Origin: Halorhabdus utahensis DSM 12940
GTDB lineage: Archaea; Halobacteriota; Halobacteria; Halobacteriales; Haloarculaceae
Assembly: GCF_000023945.1 (NCBI RefSeq)
Contig: NC_013158.1
Location: 1,364,001-1,428,000, forward strand
Direction: 5' to 3'
DNA: 64,000 nt
The notes under the pieces are model-generated. The model had not been told where the DNA came from. It was given only the letters and a program-made list of their open reading frames with translations, and ran no database searches. The position numbers and the translations under genes were made by a program. Below, one piece after another: positions 1 to 7,637 of the stretch (position 1 is the stretch's first letter; each line of letters starts with the position of its first letter).

Positions 1-440
1 GGTGGGAACTTCCCCCGGCGCTGAACGAGGTTGTGATTCAGGGGCCCCAGCGTGGGCACGGCAACGGCGTGGGCACGACAGTCCGGATCGACGACGCACT
101 CTACACCAGCGGCCACGCCGACGGCGTCCTGATCGCGACGCCGACCGGCTCCACGGCCTACAACTTAAGCGAGGACGGCCCGCTCGTCCACCCTGCCGTC
201 CCGGTGTTCGTCGTCACGGAGATGGCCGCCGAGCGCCCGATGCCGCCGCTGGTTGTCGACGAGGACACCACGATCACCGTGCGCGTCGAGGACGCCGAGA
301 CGGCTTCGATCGTCAGCGACGGGCGGACCACCGAGGAGATCGAACCGCCCGCCCAGATCACGGTCGAGCAGGCCGATCAGCCGGTCCACGTCGCCGGCCC
401 ACCGCTGGAGTTCTTCACGGCCCTCGGGAAACTCGAGTAG
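1..440 (+). CDS. nadK: NAD kinase, C-terminal part (cut by window start)
   Basis: ATP-dependent NAD kinase makes NADP+ from NAD+ in the cytoplasm. Only the C-terminal ~145 residues are present; the reading frame is open at the left edge (codons from base 3) and the GDG motif lies outside. The visible part carries the conserved ALNEV segment and the strongly diagnostic TPTGSTAYNLSEDGP segment, which lines the substrate pocket, followed by the family's beta-rich C-terminal domain ending in FFTALGKLE. Recognition is from these motifs. No neighbour in the window suggests an operon. Confidence 0.9.
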   Translation, partial: WELPPALNEVVIQGPQRGHGNGVGTTVRIDDALYTSGHADGVLIATPTGSTAYNLSEDGPLVHPAVPVFVVTEMAAERPMPPLVVDEDTTITVRVEDAETASIVSDGRTTEEIEPPAQITVEQADQPVHVAGPPLEFFTALGKLE

Positions 441-486
441 GGAGCGGCGAAAACGGTCGGTCGGAGTTGGCCGCGAGAAGTCTGAC

Positions 487-795
487 TCAACTCGGCGTCG
501 CCGACCGTTTGGCGGTCGTATACAGAACAGGTCCGGCCAGCAACAGCACTAGCCCGAAGAACTTGTACTGCATGACCGACCCGAGGAGACTGCCATCGCC
601 GGGCTGGAGGGCACTCCCTGGCGTCATCACCAGAATGAGGCCGAAGCCGATTATCTGCGAGGCGAGCGCCTTCCGTGATCGCAATGCGAGCGCAGCAAGG
701 ATCGACAGACCCAGTAACAGCAACAGGACGTCCCCCACGTTGTAATTGAGGAGGACGCTGTCGACGAGTTGCAACGGCACCAGTGTCCCGGTCAT
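487..795 (-). CDS. Small multi-pass membrane protein, haloarchaeal, unknown function
   Basis: Predicted 102-residue integral membrane protein with three hydrophobic segments (roughly residues 10-35, 42-60 and 70-92) joined by short loops. No catalytic motif is visible. The start at 795 gives a protein beginning MTGTLVPLQ; it is preferred over the in-frame ATG at 840 because the first hydrophobic helix then begins near the N-terminus and a TATA-like AACGTTCAAG lies about 26 bases upstream, as in leaderless haloarchaeal genes. It resembles small haloarchaeal DUF membrane families, but I cannot name a function. Confidence 0.65.
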   Translation of the reverse strand: MTGTLVPLQLVDSVLLNYNVGDVLLLLLGLSILAALALRSRKALASQIIGFGLILVMTPGSALQPGDGSLLGSVMQYKFFGLVLLLAGPVLYTTAKRSATPS

Positions 796-897
796 TGCCA
801 GATACTCGCCCCGACGCGGGCTTGAACGTTCCGCTACCATTCGTATTGGCCGCCACCGCGCGGCACCGCAGGTCATGCTTCGACCGCGTCGGTCCTT

Positions 898-1086
898 CTA
901 TATCCCCGTCATGTCAAGCGGGCGGACCCAGCCGTACCACAGAACGAACATCGTCGCGAGGTAGCCGCCACCCCAGACGAGCATCCCGAGCCGGTCGTAG
1001 CCCGCACTGGCGAGGGCGTGATCCGCCAGCCCGAAGCCGATGACGCCGCCGACCAGAATCGCCATGAACGTGAGTCTCCGGTCCAT
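898..1086 (-). CDS. Small two-helix membrane protein
   Basis: A 62-residue protein with two transmembrane helices (about residues 7-26 and 34-52) and a short charged N-terminus. It has no recognisable domain. It lies between the membrane protein ending at 487 and the zinc-ribbon gene at 1149, all on the minus strand with gaps of 60-100 bases, so co-transcription is possible. The start is the only ATG that leaves a short cytoplasmic leader. Function unknown; reality as a gene rests on the clean helix pattern and haloarchaeal-type codon use. Confidence 0.6.
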   Translation of the reverse strand: MDRRLTFMAILVGGVIGFGLADHALASAGYDRLGMLVWGGGYLATMFVLWYGWVRPLDMTGI

Positions 1087-1148
1087 TCAATTACCCCATC
1101 CTTGGGTCGCCAGTGTCCTGAACCTCACGATTCCGGTACCCCAGTCGC

Positions 1149-1466
1149 CTACCAATCCTTGCAGGCTGCACAGACGAGGTCACCGTCCTGGTACCACCGG
1201 CGGTCGATACTCGCGCCACAGGCGTCACACTCGGCCCCGGCAGGTGCGAACTCGGAGGTCGTCGTCGCCGGCTCGACGGCCTCCTCGGACGCTTCGTCGG
1301 CGCGTTGAGTCTGGGTCGCCGCCTCGTCGTCGGCGGATTCGGACTCGGTCGCCGTCTCGGCGGGAAGCTCGGACCCACTCGCCGCCTCGTCGTCGGCGGA
1401 TTCGGTCGCGGTCGCCGACTCCCCCTCGTCGCCCAGAAATTCGTTTAGGGAGGCATCGTCGCCCAT
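1149..1466 (-). CDS. Acidic protein with C-terminal zinc ribbon
   Basis: A 105-residue protein in three parts: a short N-terminal segment (MGDDASLNEFLGDE), a long Glu/Asp/Ala/Thr-rich linker with the repeated unit ESADDEAA, and a C-terminal zinc ribbon with two CxxC pairs (CDACG and CAACK) about 16 residues apart, ending in CKDW. This architecture is common in haloarchaeal small proteins, some annotated DUF7573; that assignment is from memory. The ribbon likely binds zinc for protein or nucleic-acid contacts. The repetitive linker is encoded by near-repeated DNA at about 1310-1420. Confidence 0.7.
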   Translation of the reverse strand: MGDDASLNEFLGDEGESATATESADDEAASGSELPAETATESESADDEAATQTQRADEASEEAVEPATTTSEFAPAGAECDACGASIDRRWYQDGDLVCAACKDW

Positions 1467-1590
1467 ACCGAAGCGAGTTCGCCGACGCTCTTAGCCCTGA
1501 CGCCGCACGGGCCCTTCGCCGCCCCGCGGGGAGCCCCCGATAGATCGCCGCCGTCCAAGCACCCAAGTACCGGGCGTGTGAACTGCCACC

Positions 1591-1794
1591 ATGATCGTCC
1601 TGTCACTCGTCTCGTTTCTGAACCGACTCGTCGGCAGTATCGGTGAGATGCCGTTTCGATTCGCCGACGTCGTGACGCACGACCCGATCAGCGCCGTGCT
1701 GGTCGGGATGGGCGCGCTGGTGATCGGGCTGACCGTCGGGGCCAGTGCGTATCTGACCCTCGGCGCAGTTGTCGATCTCGTCTCACCGGCGTAG
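1591..1794 (+). CDS. Small membrane protein, unknown function
   Basis: A 67-residue protein with an amphipathic N-terminal helix (MIVLSLVSFLNRLVG) and one clear transmembrane helix (about residues 36-62, rich in Gly, Ala and Val). It stands alone on the plus strand, convergent with the F420 oxidoreductase gene ending at 1832. No domain is recognised. Small single-helix proteins of this kind are frequent in haloarchaea. Confidence is moderate because of the length. Confidence 0.55.
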   Translation: MIVLSLVSFLNRLVGSIGEMPFRFADVVTHDPISAVLVGMGALVIGLTVGASAYLTLGAVVDLVSPA

Positions 1795-1831
1795 CGCCGA
1801 AAAACGACGACAGCGGTACTTTTTCTGGCAG

Positions 1832-2812
1832 TTACGTCGCCGTCGCATCTTCGAGCGCCTCGGCCGCGAGCTCGATCGCCGTCTCCAGATCGGGGCCGAG
1901 CGGCGACGCGGCGACGAAGCTGTCGACATGGTTCATCGCCTCCTCGATCCGATCGGCGACTGTCGCTTTCGTCCCGGCGATCGCGAAGGCGTCGATCATC
2001 TCGGGCGTGACAGCCTCGAAAGCCGTCTCGAAGTCCCCGTGTTGCACGGCATTGCCGATCGCTTCGGCCCGATCGTGGTCCAGCCCGTGTCGATCCAACA
2101 CCGGCGGCGCGGTGCTCCCGACGATGAACGCCACCGGCGGTCGAGCGGCCTCCCGGGCGCGGTCCTCGCTCTCGGCGACGCTGACACTCGCGTAGGCGGC
2201 AACGTCGAGATCGCCACGGTCGTCCGGTCGCTCGGATCGGCCCTCTTCGATCCGGTCGGCCGACCACGAGAGGTCCGCCGGGTGGGACGCGTTGACGAGG
2301 ACGCCGTCGGCGTGTTTCCCGCTCATCCGGAGCATGTGTGGGCCCTGTGCACCCACGTATACCGGGATCTCGCCCACCGCGTAGTTCAGGCTGGCGTCCG
2401 TCGCCCGGAAGGTCCCGTCGTGATCGACGGTGTCGCCCGTCCAGAGCTGCTGGGCGACCTTGAACGTCTCGAGGACGCGCCGCAGGGGCGAGTCGCGCTC
2501 GACGCCGAGGTTGGCGAGCGTCGAGGCGTCACCGGCCCCGATCCCGAAGACGCCGCGGCCGTCGCTGGACTCGTCGAGGGTGGCCATCCGCGAGGCCAAC
2601 CGGACGGGATGGGTCTCGTAGGGATTGACCACGCCGGGGCCAAGTTGAACCGAGTCCGTCGCCGCCGCGATCGACGAGAGGGTCTGGAACGGATCGCGGT
2701 TGTTGTAGTGATTGCTCGCGAAGATGGTGTCGAAGCCGGTGCGCTCGGCGCGCTCGGCCAGTCGTCGTACCTCTTCGACCGGGTGTTCGGGAGTGAGTTC
2801 GATGGCTTTCAT
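1832..2812 (-). CDS. F420-dependent (LLM-class) oxidoreductase, Mer-like
   Basis: A 326-residue luciferase-like TIM-barrel protein of the coenzyme F420-dependent family that includes methylenetetrahydromethanopterin reductase (Mer). It shows the family's N-terminal pattern (HPVEEVRRLAERAERTGFDTI), the central GVVNPYETHPVRLA and FGIGAGD segments and IPVYVGAQGPHMLR. Haloarchaea lack methanogenesis, so the substrate may be a folate or pterin derivative or another metabolite; this is inference. It lies 71 bases downstream of cofE on the same strand, so the cofactor-maturing enzyme and a cofactor user are probably co-expressed. Confidence 0.85.
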   Translation of the reverse strand: MKAIELTPEHPVEEVRRLAERAERTGFDTIFASNHYNNRDPFQTLSSIAAATDSVQLGPGVVNPYETHPVRLASRMATLDESSDGRGVFGIGAGDASTLANLGVERDSPLRRVLETFKVAQQLWTGDTVDHDGTFRATDASLNYAVGEIPVYVGAQGPHMLRMSGKHADGVLVNASHPADLSWSADRIEEGRSERPDDRGDLDVAAYASVSVAESEDRAREAARPPVAFIVGSTAPPVLDRHGLDHDRAEAIGNAVQHGDFETAFEAVTPEMIDAFAIAGTKATVADRIEEAMNHVDSFVAASPLGPDLETAIELAAEALEDATAT

Positions 2813-2883
2813 TGGTCTGTGAATTGTGAGTGCCGTGCTGTGAGTTCGTCGTCAGTCGGTGTCGTCCCGTTTCTCATCTCCGG

Positions 2884-3639
2884 TCACGCGGGGTCGTACT
2901 CGAAGTCGGCGAGTGCCTGCCGGACGAGATCGCCATCACGATCCCGGAACAGATCGTCGTGGCTGTCGTGGTCGCCGAAGTCCCAGTCGCGGACGACCGC
3001 CACTGGCCGGCCGTCGTCGCCCTCGCCCGTGACGAGGTTGGTCGCCGCGGCGAGTTCGTCGACGACGGCCTCGACGGTCGCCGTGAGTTCGCGTCCTTCG
3101 CGGTCGTGTTCGCCCCGCCAGTCCCGCATTGCCGAAATTCCGGCCCAGCCAAGTGCGACGCCGCGCTGGCCCTGCCGAAAGGGGCGTCCCGACGTATCTG
3201 TCACGACGACGGGGACACCGAGCGCGTCGGACAGTCGCTGCGCGCTCGCCGATGGATCCTCGGGCAACAGGAGCAGGTCCGCGCCGGGGACGTTCGAGCG
3301 GTCGATGCCCGCGTTGACGGTGATGTGGCCAAAGTGAGTCACCGCGAGGATAAACGGGGCCTCCATGACGAGTTCCTCGCTCTCCTCGAGGACCGCCTGG
3401 GCGAACCGCGGATCCTTCCGTTCGCCGGCGATCTCGCTGATCCGCTCGGCGATGTCGTGGGCGCGCGCCCCGGGCTCGAAGTCCGACAGATCCGCCCCCC
3501 TGCCTTCGGCCTTCGAGACGACTGTACTGGCGACCGTGAGGACATCGCCCTCCCGTAGGTCGACGCGCTCGTCGATCAGCGCCGCCAGGTCGTCACCCGG
3601 CTCGATTTCCGGAATATCCGGGACCGCGAAGACCTCCAT
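2884..3639 (-). CDS. cofE: Coenzyme F420-0:L-glutamate ligase
   Basis: GTP-dependent ligase that adds gamma-linked L-glutamates to F420-0, finishing the deazaflavin cofactor. The 251-residue length matches the archaeal single-domain CofE. Visible family signatures are the N-terminal LREGDVLTVASTVVSKAEGR, the middle VNAGIDRSNVPGADLLLLP and the metal/GTP-binding VVVTDTSGRPFRQGQRGVALG. It starts at an ATG next to the palindromic element that begins near 3719, and is followed on the same strand by an F420-dependent oxidoreductase. Its promoter must lie within or beside the element's left flank. Confidence 0.93.
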   Translation of the reverse strand: MEVFAVPDIPEIEPGDDLAALIDERVDLREGDVLTVASTVVSKAEGRGADLSDFEPGARAHDIAERISEIAGERKDPRFAQAVLEESEELVMEAPFILAVTHFGHITVNAGIDRSNVPGADLLLLPEDPSASAQRLSDALGVPVVVTDTSGRPFRQGQRGVALGWAGISAMRDWRGEHDREGRELTATVEAVVDELAAATNLVTGEGDDGRPVAVVRDWDFGDHDSHDDLFRDRDGDLVRQALADFEYDPA

Positions 3640-3718
3640 ACCCCGAGTCGGCCCGGAACCGCCAAAAGTCGCCCGGTAGCGTCGCGTTCGTCCGGCGTCG
3701 AAAGCAATCGAGGAGGCG

Positions 3719-4017
3719 GTGTTTAGTTAAGCGATTCCTGGGTGAGATAGCCAGAAAGCCCCGAGTGGCTCCGGTTGAGGGCCTCGCTGCGCTCCTCACT
3801 CCGTTGCGGTGCTTACTTCGGCCGTCTTCCCGGAGCCACTCGCCCCTTTCAGTCCCGCCCATGCCGGCTGACCAACCGGCCTCGGGTGGGACTGAAAGGG
3901 GCCGCGTTCTCAGCAAGCCCCGACGACGCAAGCACCTGCCGGAGCGCAGCGAGTCGCGGCAGCTGAGAGCGCGGGGGCTTTCTGGCTGTTGCAAGCGATT
4001 CCCGCTAAACTAAACAC
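3719..4017. repeat. Four-way-junction palindromic element, copy 1, with outer inverted repeats
   Basis: Core 3749-3987 has four stems that abut without unpaired junction bases: outer stem 3749-3762/3974-3987 (AGCCAGAAAGCCCC with its complement); hairpin 1, 3763-3774/3830-3841; hairpin 2, 3842-3856/3888-3902 (GCCCCTTTCAGTCCC); hairpin 3, 3903-3914/3962-3973 (11 of 12 pairs). Outside lies another inverted repeat, GTGTTTAGTTAAGCG at 3719 and its complement at 4003 (14 of 15), and a direct repeat AAGCGATTCC at both sides (3729 and 3993). The apical regions of hairpins 1 and 3 are related as inverted copies. It fills the 399-base gap between cofE and the phosphodiesterase gene. A second copy is at 45868. 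Confidence 0.85.
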
Positions 4018-4038
4018 GACCATCGAGGACGGCCGCCC

Positions 4039-4539
4039 CTACTCGGACTCGCGGTGGACAGTCACCGAGAGGTCGCCGTCGTTGACCGTCGCCGTCAGCA
4101 TCGTGGCCTCGCTGGCCGGTGATGCCCCGGTGACGCTACCGGGATTGAGCAGCCGAACGCCATCGACGGTCGTATCCAGGCACTCGTGAGTGTGACCCGC
4201 GACGCCGACGGTCGGCCCCTCGCTCCCCTCCTCGGCGACGATGCTCGCGACACGCTGTTCGTAATCGTGGCGCGATCCCGTGCCGTGAGTCACGACGAAC
4301 TCGACACCGCCGAGCGTGACGCGTTCGATCTCGGGCAGACCGAGCGCCCGTGGATCCATGTTCCCGGCGACGGCGGTGAGTCGACTCGCCGCGCCGCGGA
4401 CGTCCGCCAGCGCCGCCGATGCGTCGAAGTCACCGGCGTGGATGACGTGATCGGCCGCGCGGATGCGGTCGAGCGCCCAGTCGGGGATCGCCGGTTCGCG
4501 TGACGGCACGTGTGAGTCGCTGATGATCGCGACGTCCAT
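4039..4539 (-). CDS. YfcE/MJ0936-type metallophosphoesterase
   Basis: A 166-residue calcineurin-like phosphodiesterase. All metal-binding blocks are visible in order: ISDSHVP at the N-terminus (D-x-H), HAGDFD (GD), AGNMD (GN-D), VTHGTG (H) and VAGHTHE (GHTH), then LLNPGSV. The size equals the small archaeal YfcE/MJ0936 family, which hydrolyses model phosphodiesters; the natural substrate is unknown. It is divergent from the NUDIX/eIF2B fusion gene at 4624 with an 84-base shared upstream region. Confidence 0.88.
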   Translation of the reverse strand: MDVAIISDSHVPSREPAIPDWALDRIRAADHVIHAGDFDASAALADVRGAASRLTAVAGNMDPRALGLPEIERVTLGGVEFVVTHGTGSRHDYEQRVASIVAEEGSEGPTVGVAGHTHECLDTTVDGVRLLNPGSVTGASPASEATMLTATVNDGDLSVTVHRESE

Positions 4540-4623
4540 GCCAGGTGACAGGGACTCGATCGGTTTTGCATTGTCGGCTCGCCGCCCCCACGCTTCATTG
4601 GGTGGGGGTGCATACGTCGCGAC

Positions 4624-5868
4624 ATGGACGAGGTCGACATCGTCACCTGCTTCCTCCGGAACCGCGGCCAGGTCCTCCTCCTGCGCCGGAGCGACGCCGT
4701 CGGCTCGTACGCGGGGCGATGGGCGGCCGTGTCAGGGCACGCCGAGGGCGACCCCGACGCCATGGCGCGAGAAGAAATCGCCGAGGAGACCGGACTCGGC
4801 GACGCCGTGACGCTCCGACGGCAGGGCGATCCCTTCGATGTCGTCGACGCCGAGCGCGGAACGCGATGGGTCGTCCACCCCTTCCTCTTCGAAGCCCAGA
4901 GCAGAGGGGTCGAACCCAACGACGAGACGGCCGAGCACGAGTGGGTCCACCCGACGGCGATCCGCCGCCGGGAGACCGTCCCCGACCTCTGGCGATCTTA
5001 CGATCGGGTGCGGCCGACCGTCAAGACCATCCGCGAAGATCGCGACCACGGCTCGGCGTGGCTGTCGCTCCGGGCACTGGAAGTGCTTCGCGACGAAGCG
5101 GGCGTCCGGGCGTGGGGTGGAGAAGACGAGGGCTGGGATGACCTCGCCGTCGTCGCCCGTGATCTTCGGGACGCCCGCCCCTCGATGCCCGTCGTCGCCA
5201 ACCGGGTGAACCGGGTGCTGGCCCGCGCGGACCGATCGCCGGAGGGAGTCGAGGAGGTGGCTCGCGAGGAGATCGAAACCGCCATCTCGGCCGACGACGA
5301 GGCGGCCGAAACCGCTGCCGAGCGGCTCCCGGATCGGATCGCGACGCTCTCGCGCTCGGGAACCGTCTGCAAGGCGATCGAACGAGCCGATCCCGACGCA
5401 GTGTTGGTCGCCAAATCGCGACCGGGCGGTGAAGGGGTCGGTGTGGCCGAAGAGTTGGCCGAGGAGCGAGACGTGACCCTCGCCGGTGACGCCGATCTGG
5501 CGTGGGCGATCCACGAATGGGAGCCGAAAGCGGTCATCGTCGGGGCCGACGCGATCCGACCCGACGGCGCACTCGTGAACAAGGTCGGCACCCGCGGCGC
5601 GGCGCTGGCTGCAGCCCACGAGGGCGTGCCCGTCCTCGTCGCCGCGGCAGCCGACAAGGTGCGTGTCGATGCAGAGGCCGAGATCGAATCCGTCGATCCG
5701 GAGACGATCTACGACGGGCCGGCCGATCTGACCGTTCGATCACCGCTGTTCGACGTGACGCCGCCGAACCTGATCGACGCAATCTGTACGGACCAGGGCG
5801 TGCTTGAACCGGAGGACATCGGGGCGATCGCTGCTGAGCACCGGGCGAACGCCGAGTGGGCGGACTGA
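4624..5868 (+). CDS. NUDIX hydrolase fused to eIF2B alpha/beta/delta-like domain
   Basis: A 414-residue two-domain protein. Residues ~1-130 form a NUDIX domain: after VLLLRRSDAVGSYAGRWA comes the box G-HAEGDPDAMAREEIAEETGL, matching GX5EX7REUXEEXGU with the arginine replaced (AREEIAEETG keeps the catalytic glutamates). Residues ~165-414 resemble the eIF2B regulatory-subunit/ribose-1,5-bisphosphate isomerase/MtnA fold, with the typical IVGADAIRPDGALVNKVGT, AAHEGVPVLVAA and FDVTPPNLIDAICT. The fusion occurs in haloarchaea. The C-terminal domain may act on a phosphosugar or bind a nucleotide, with NUDIX removing a related nucleoside diphosphate; substrates are not known. Confidence 0.82.
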   Translation: MDEVDIVTCFLRNRGQVLLLRRSDAVGSYAGRWAAVSGHAEGDPDAMAREEIAEETGLGDAVTLRRQGDPFDVVDAERGTRWVVHPFLFEAQSRGVEPNDETAEHEWVHPTAIRRRETVPDLWRSYDRVRPTVKTIREDRDHGSAWLSLRALEVLRDEAGVRAWGGEDEGWDDLAVVARDLRDARPSMPVVANRVNRVLARADRSPEGVEEVAREEIETAISADDEAAETAAERLPDRIATLSRSGTVCKAIERADPDAVLVAKSRPGGEGVGVAEELAEERDVTLAGDADLAWAIHEWEPKAVIVGADAIRPDGALVNKVGTRGAALAAAHEGVPVLVAAAADKVRVDAEAEIESVDPETIYDGPADLTVRSPLFDVTPPNLIDAICTDQGVLEPEDIGAIAAEHRANAEWAD

Positions 5869-5981
5869 ATGGCGAAACACACAGGTGGATGGACACCTGA
5901 CAGAGAGACGGTGGCGATGATTATAGACATCGGTTACTGCAGTACTGATAAATTCAATTAGAATCCCTGTGTTGTGGCTAT

Positions 5982-7274
5982 ATGGGAAATCGAGACGAAC
6001 CGTCCCGACGGTACGAACGGGCGCGAGAGAAACTTGATGACGATCACGAGAGCGGGGAACTAACAGACGATGAATACAGCCACATCACCGAATTTCTCGA
6101 TGCAAAAGACCCCGACGTATTGAACGGTCACGGCGACACATTGTCGTATCAGACGTTGCGGGGCTATTGTCGTTTACTCGCCTGTGCAGCCCGACGGCTA
6201 CCCGAAGATACCACACTGACGACAGCGACAGAAGACGACATCAATGGACTCATTTCCCGCTTTGCCAAGGGAAACCACCCCGCGGTCAAAGACGACGGTG
6301 TATCACACGCGACGCAACGACAGTATCAGGCAACGCTTCGAGCGTTCTACAACTACCACGAGGAGCTACCTGCCGATCCCGACGGGATCACACTGAAACA
6401 GATAGATGATTCACCCGTCGATGAGCGGGACATTTTCGACCATGATGATGTGGAAGCGATGCGTGAGGCCTGTTCAAATACCCGTGATCGGGCCATACTG
6501 GAATTGCTTTTGAACACGGGCCAACGCATTCGTGCGATTCAAACGCTCCGTGTGAAGGACGTGAACCTTGATGAAGGTGTGTTCTGGTTGAACGATGAGG
6601 CCGACGGACTCAAACACGCAGAGGGGAAACGACCGTTGCTCGGCGCGAAAGCCCCTGTCCGTCGGTGGTTGGATAATCACCCGGCACCCGAAAACCCGGA
6701 TGCCTATCTTATCACTCATCTCCCGTCATACCGCAATACGGATGCGACGACGCCACTGAATCAAAACTCGATACGGAAGCGCCTTCGGAAGATCGGGAAC
6801 GAGGCAGGGGTTGATAAGCCGACGAATCCTCACAACTTCCGACACTTCGCGGTGACGACGATGTACCGCGATTACGACATGGACGCGGACACGATTCGGT
6901 TCATCATTGGTCATGGCGAGGACAGCCGAATCATGGAAACGACATACCGTCACTTGACCGACGATGATTACATCAAGAAAGCTGAAATTGCGGCAGAGAT
7001 TCGAGAACCCGACGACGATAGTCCGCTATCCCCCAACCGTTGTTTGACCTGTGACGAACCTCTTGCCAAAGACGCGAAGGCCTGTCCAAACTGTGGCCAT
7101 GTGTATACGCCCGATGCGAAGGCGGTTCAGGATACGATTGGCGAGAGTATGAAAGAGTCCTACAAGGACACCGAACCGGGGAGTGACACCCAGGCGAAGG
7201 TCGAACAACTTGATGACTTGTTAGACGATCCGGATGTGAAGGCCGCGCTCTTGGAGAAATTGGCCGACGAGTGA
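5982..7274 (+). CDS. Tyrosine recombinase (XerC/D-type integrase) with C-terminal zinc ribbon
   Basis: A 430-residue site-specific recombinase. An N-terminal SAM-like core-binding domain (about 15-140) precedes the catalytic domain with the expected residues: Arg in NTGQRIRAIQTLR (~183), His and Arg in HNFRHFAV (~285), His in IIGHGED and the nucleophilic Tyr in METTYRHL (~322). After it comes a zinc ribbon (CLTCDEPLAKDAKACPNCG, ~352-372) and an acidic tail. The region 5.93-7.6 kb is visibly less GC-rich than its surroundings, suggesting recent transfer. There are no cargo genes and no tRNA nearby, so it may be a solitary integrase or a remnant of an integrated element. Confidence 0.9.
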   Translation: MGNRDEPSRRYERAREKLDDDHESGELTDDEYSHITEFLDAKDPDVLNGHGDTLSYQTLRGYCRLLACAARRLPEDTTLTTATEDDINGLISRFAKGNHPAVKDDGVSHATQRQYQATLRAFYNYHEELPADPDGITLKQIDDSPVDERDIFDHDDVEAMREACSNTRDRAILELLLNTGQRIRAIQTLRVKDVNLDEGVFWLNDEADGLKHAEGKRPLLGAKAPVRRWLDNHPAPENPDAYLITHLPSYRNTDATTPLNQNSIRKRLRKIGNEAGVDKPTNPHNFRHFAVTTMYRDYDMDADTIRFIIGHGEDSRIMETTYRHLTDDDYIKKAEIAAEIREPDDDSPLSPNRCLTCDEPLAKDAKACPNCGHVYTPDAKAVQDTIGESMKESYKDTEPGSDTQAKVEQLDDLLDDPDVKAALLEKLADE

Positions 7275-7637
7275 GGCTATGTGTGGGTGGTCAGACGAGA
7301 GACTGGGTTGTCGTGATCACAGAGCGGGTGACTGTTTTGAATAATCACATTCTGTCTTTCTTGAAGCGACGTATGTAGGTCAGGTAGATAGAAACGTTAT
7401 TAGTTGCAGACGTGGAATAATTGTATAGTCACGATGTTCGGGTTACGCATCCCGAATTTATCGTGATGATGGTGCGCGATGACGAGCAGTTACCCCCACT
7501 GAGTCCCTTCTGATGAGACGTTCACCCGAGCCACCATCTCACGAGACGGATACGGACTCGTGTCGCGGTCAGTGCTCGTGACGGCAGTTCGTCGCCGACC
7601 GCAAGGACTTATGAGCGACGGCCGCGAGCCCTCGGGT
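7275..7637. other. Intergenic region with an interrupted inverted repeat
   Basis: A 363-base gap between the integrase and the GH43 gene, AT-richer than the surrounding DNA in its first half. The only strong structure is at 7429-7466: arms TCACGAT/ATCGTGA enclosing inner arms TTCGGG/CCCGAA around the loop TTACGCAT. This could be an operator, a recombinase-binding site or the subterminal hairpin of a lost element. No convincing gene is seen. The end of the gap holds the GH43 promoter. Confidence 0.5.
7605..7614 (+). promoter_or_regulatory. TATA box of the GH43 gene
   Basis: GGACTTATGA sits 24-33 bases before the ATG at 7638, the position expected for a leaderless haloarchaeal transcript. This decides the GH43 start: the in-frame ATG at 7611 would lie inside the TATA box itself. 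Confidence 0.55.
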
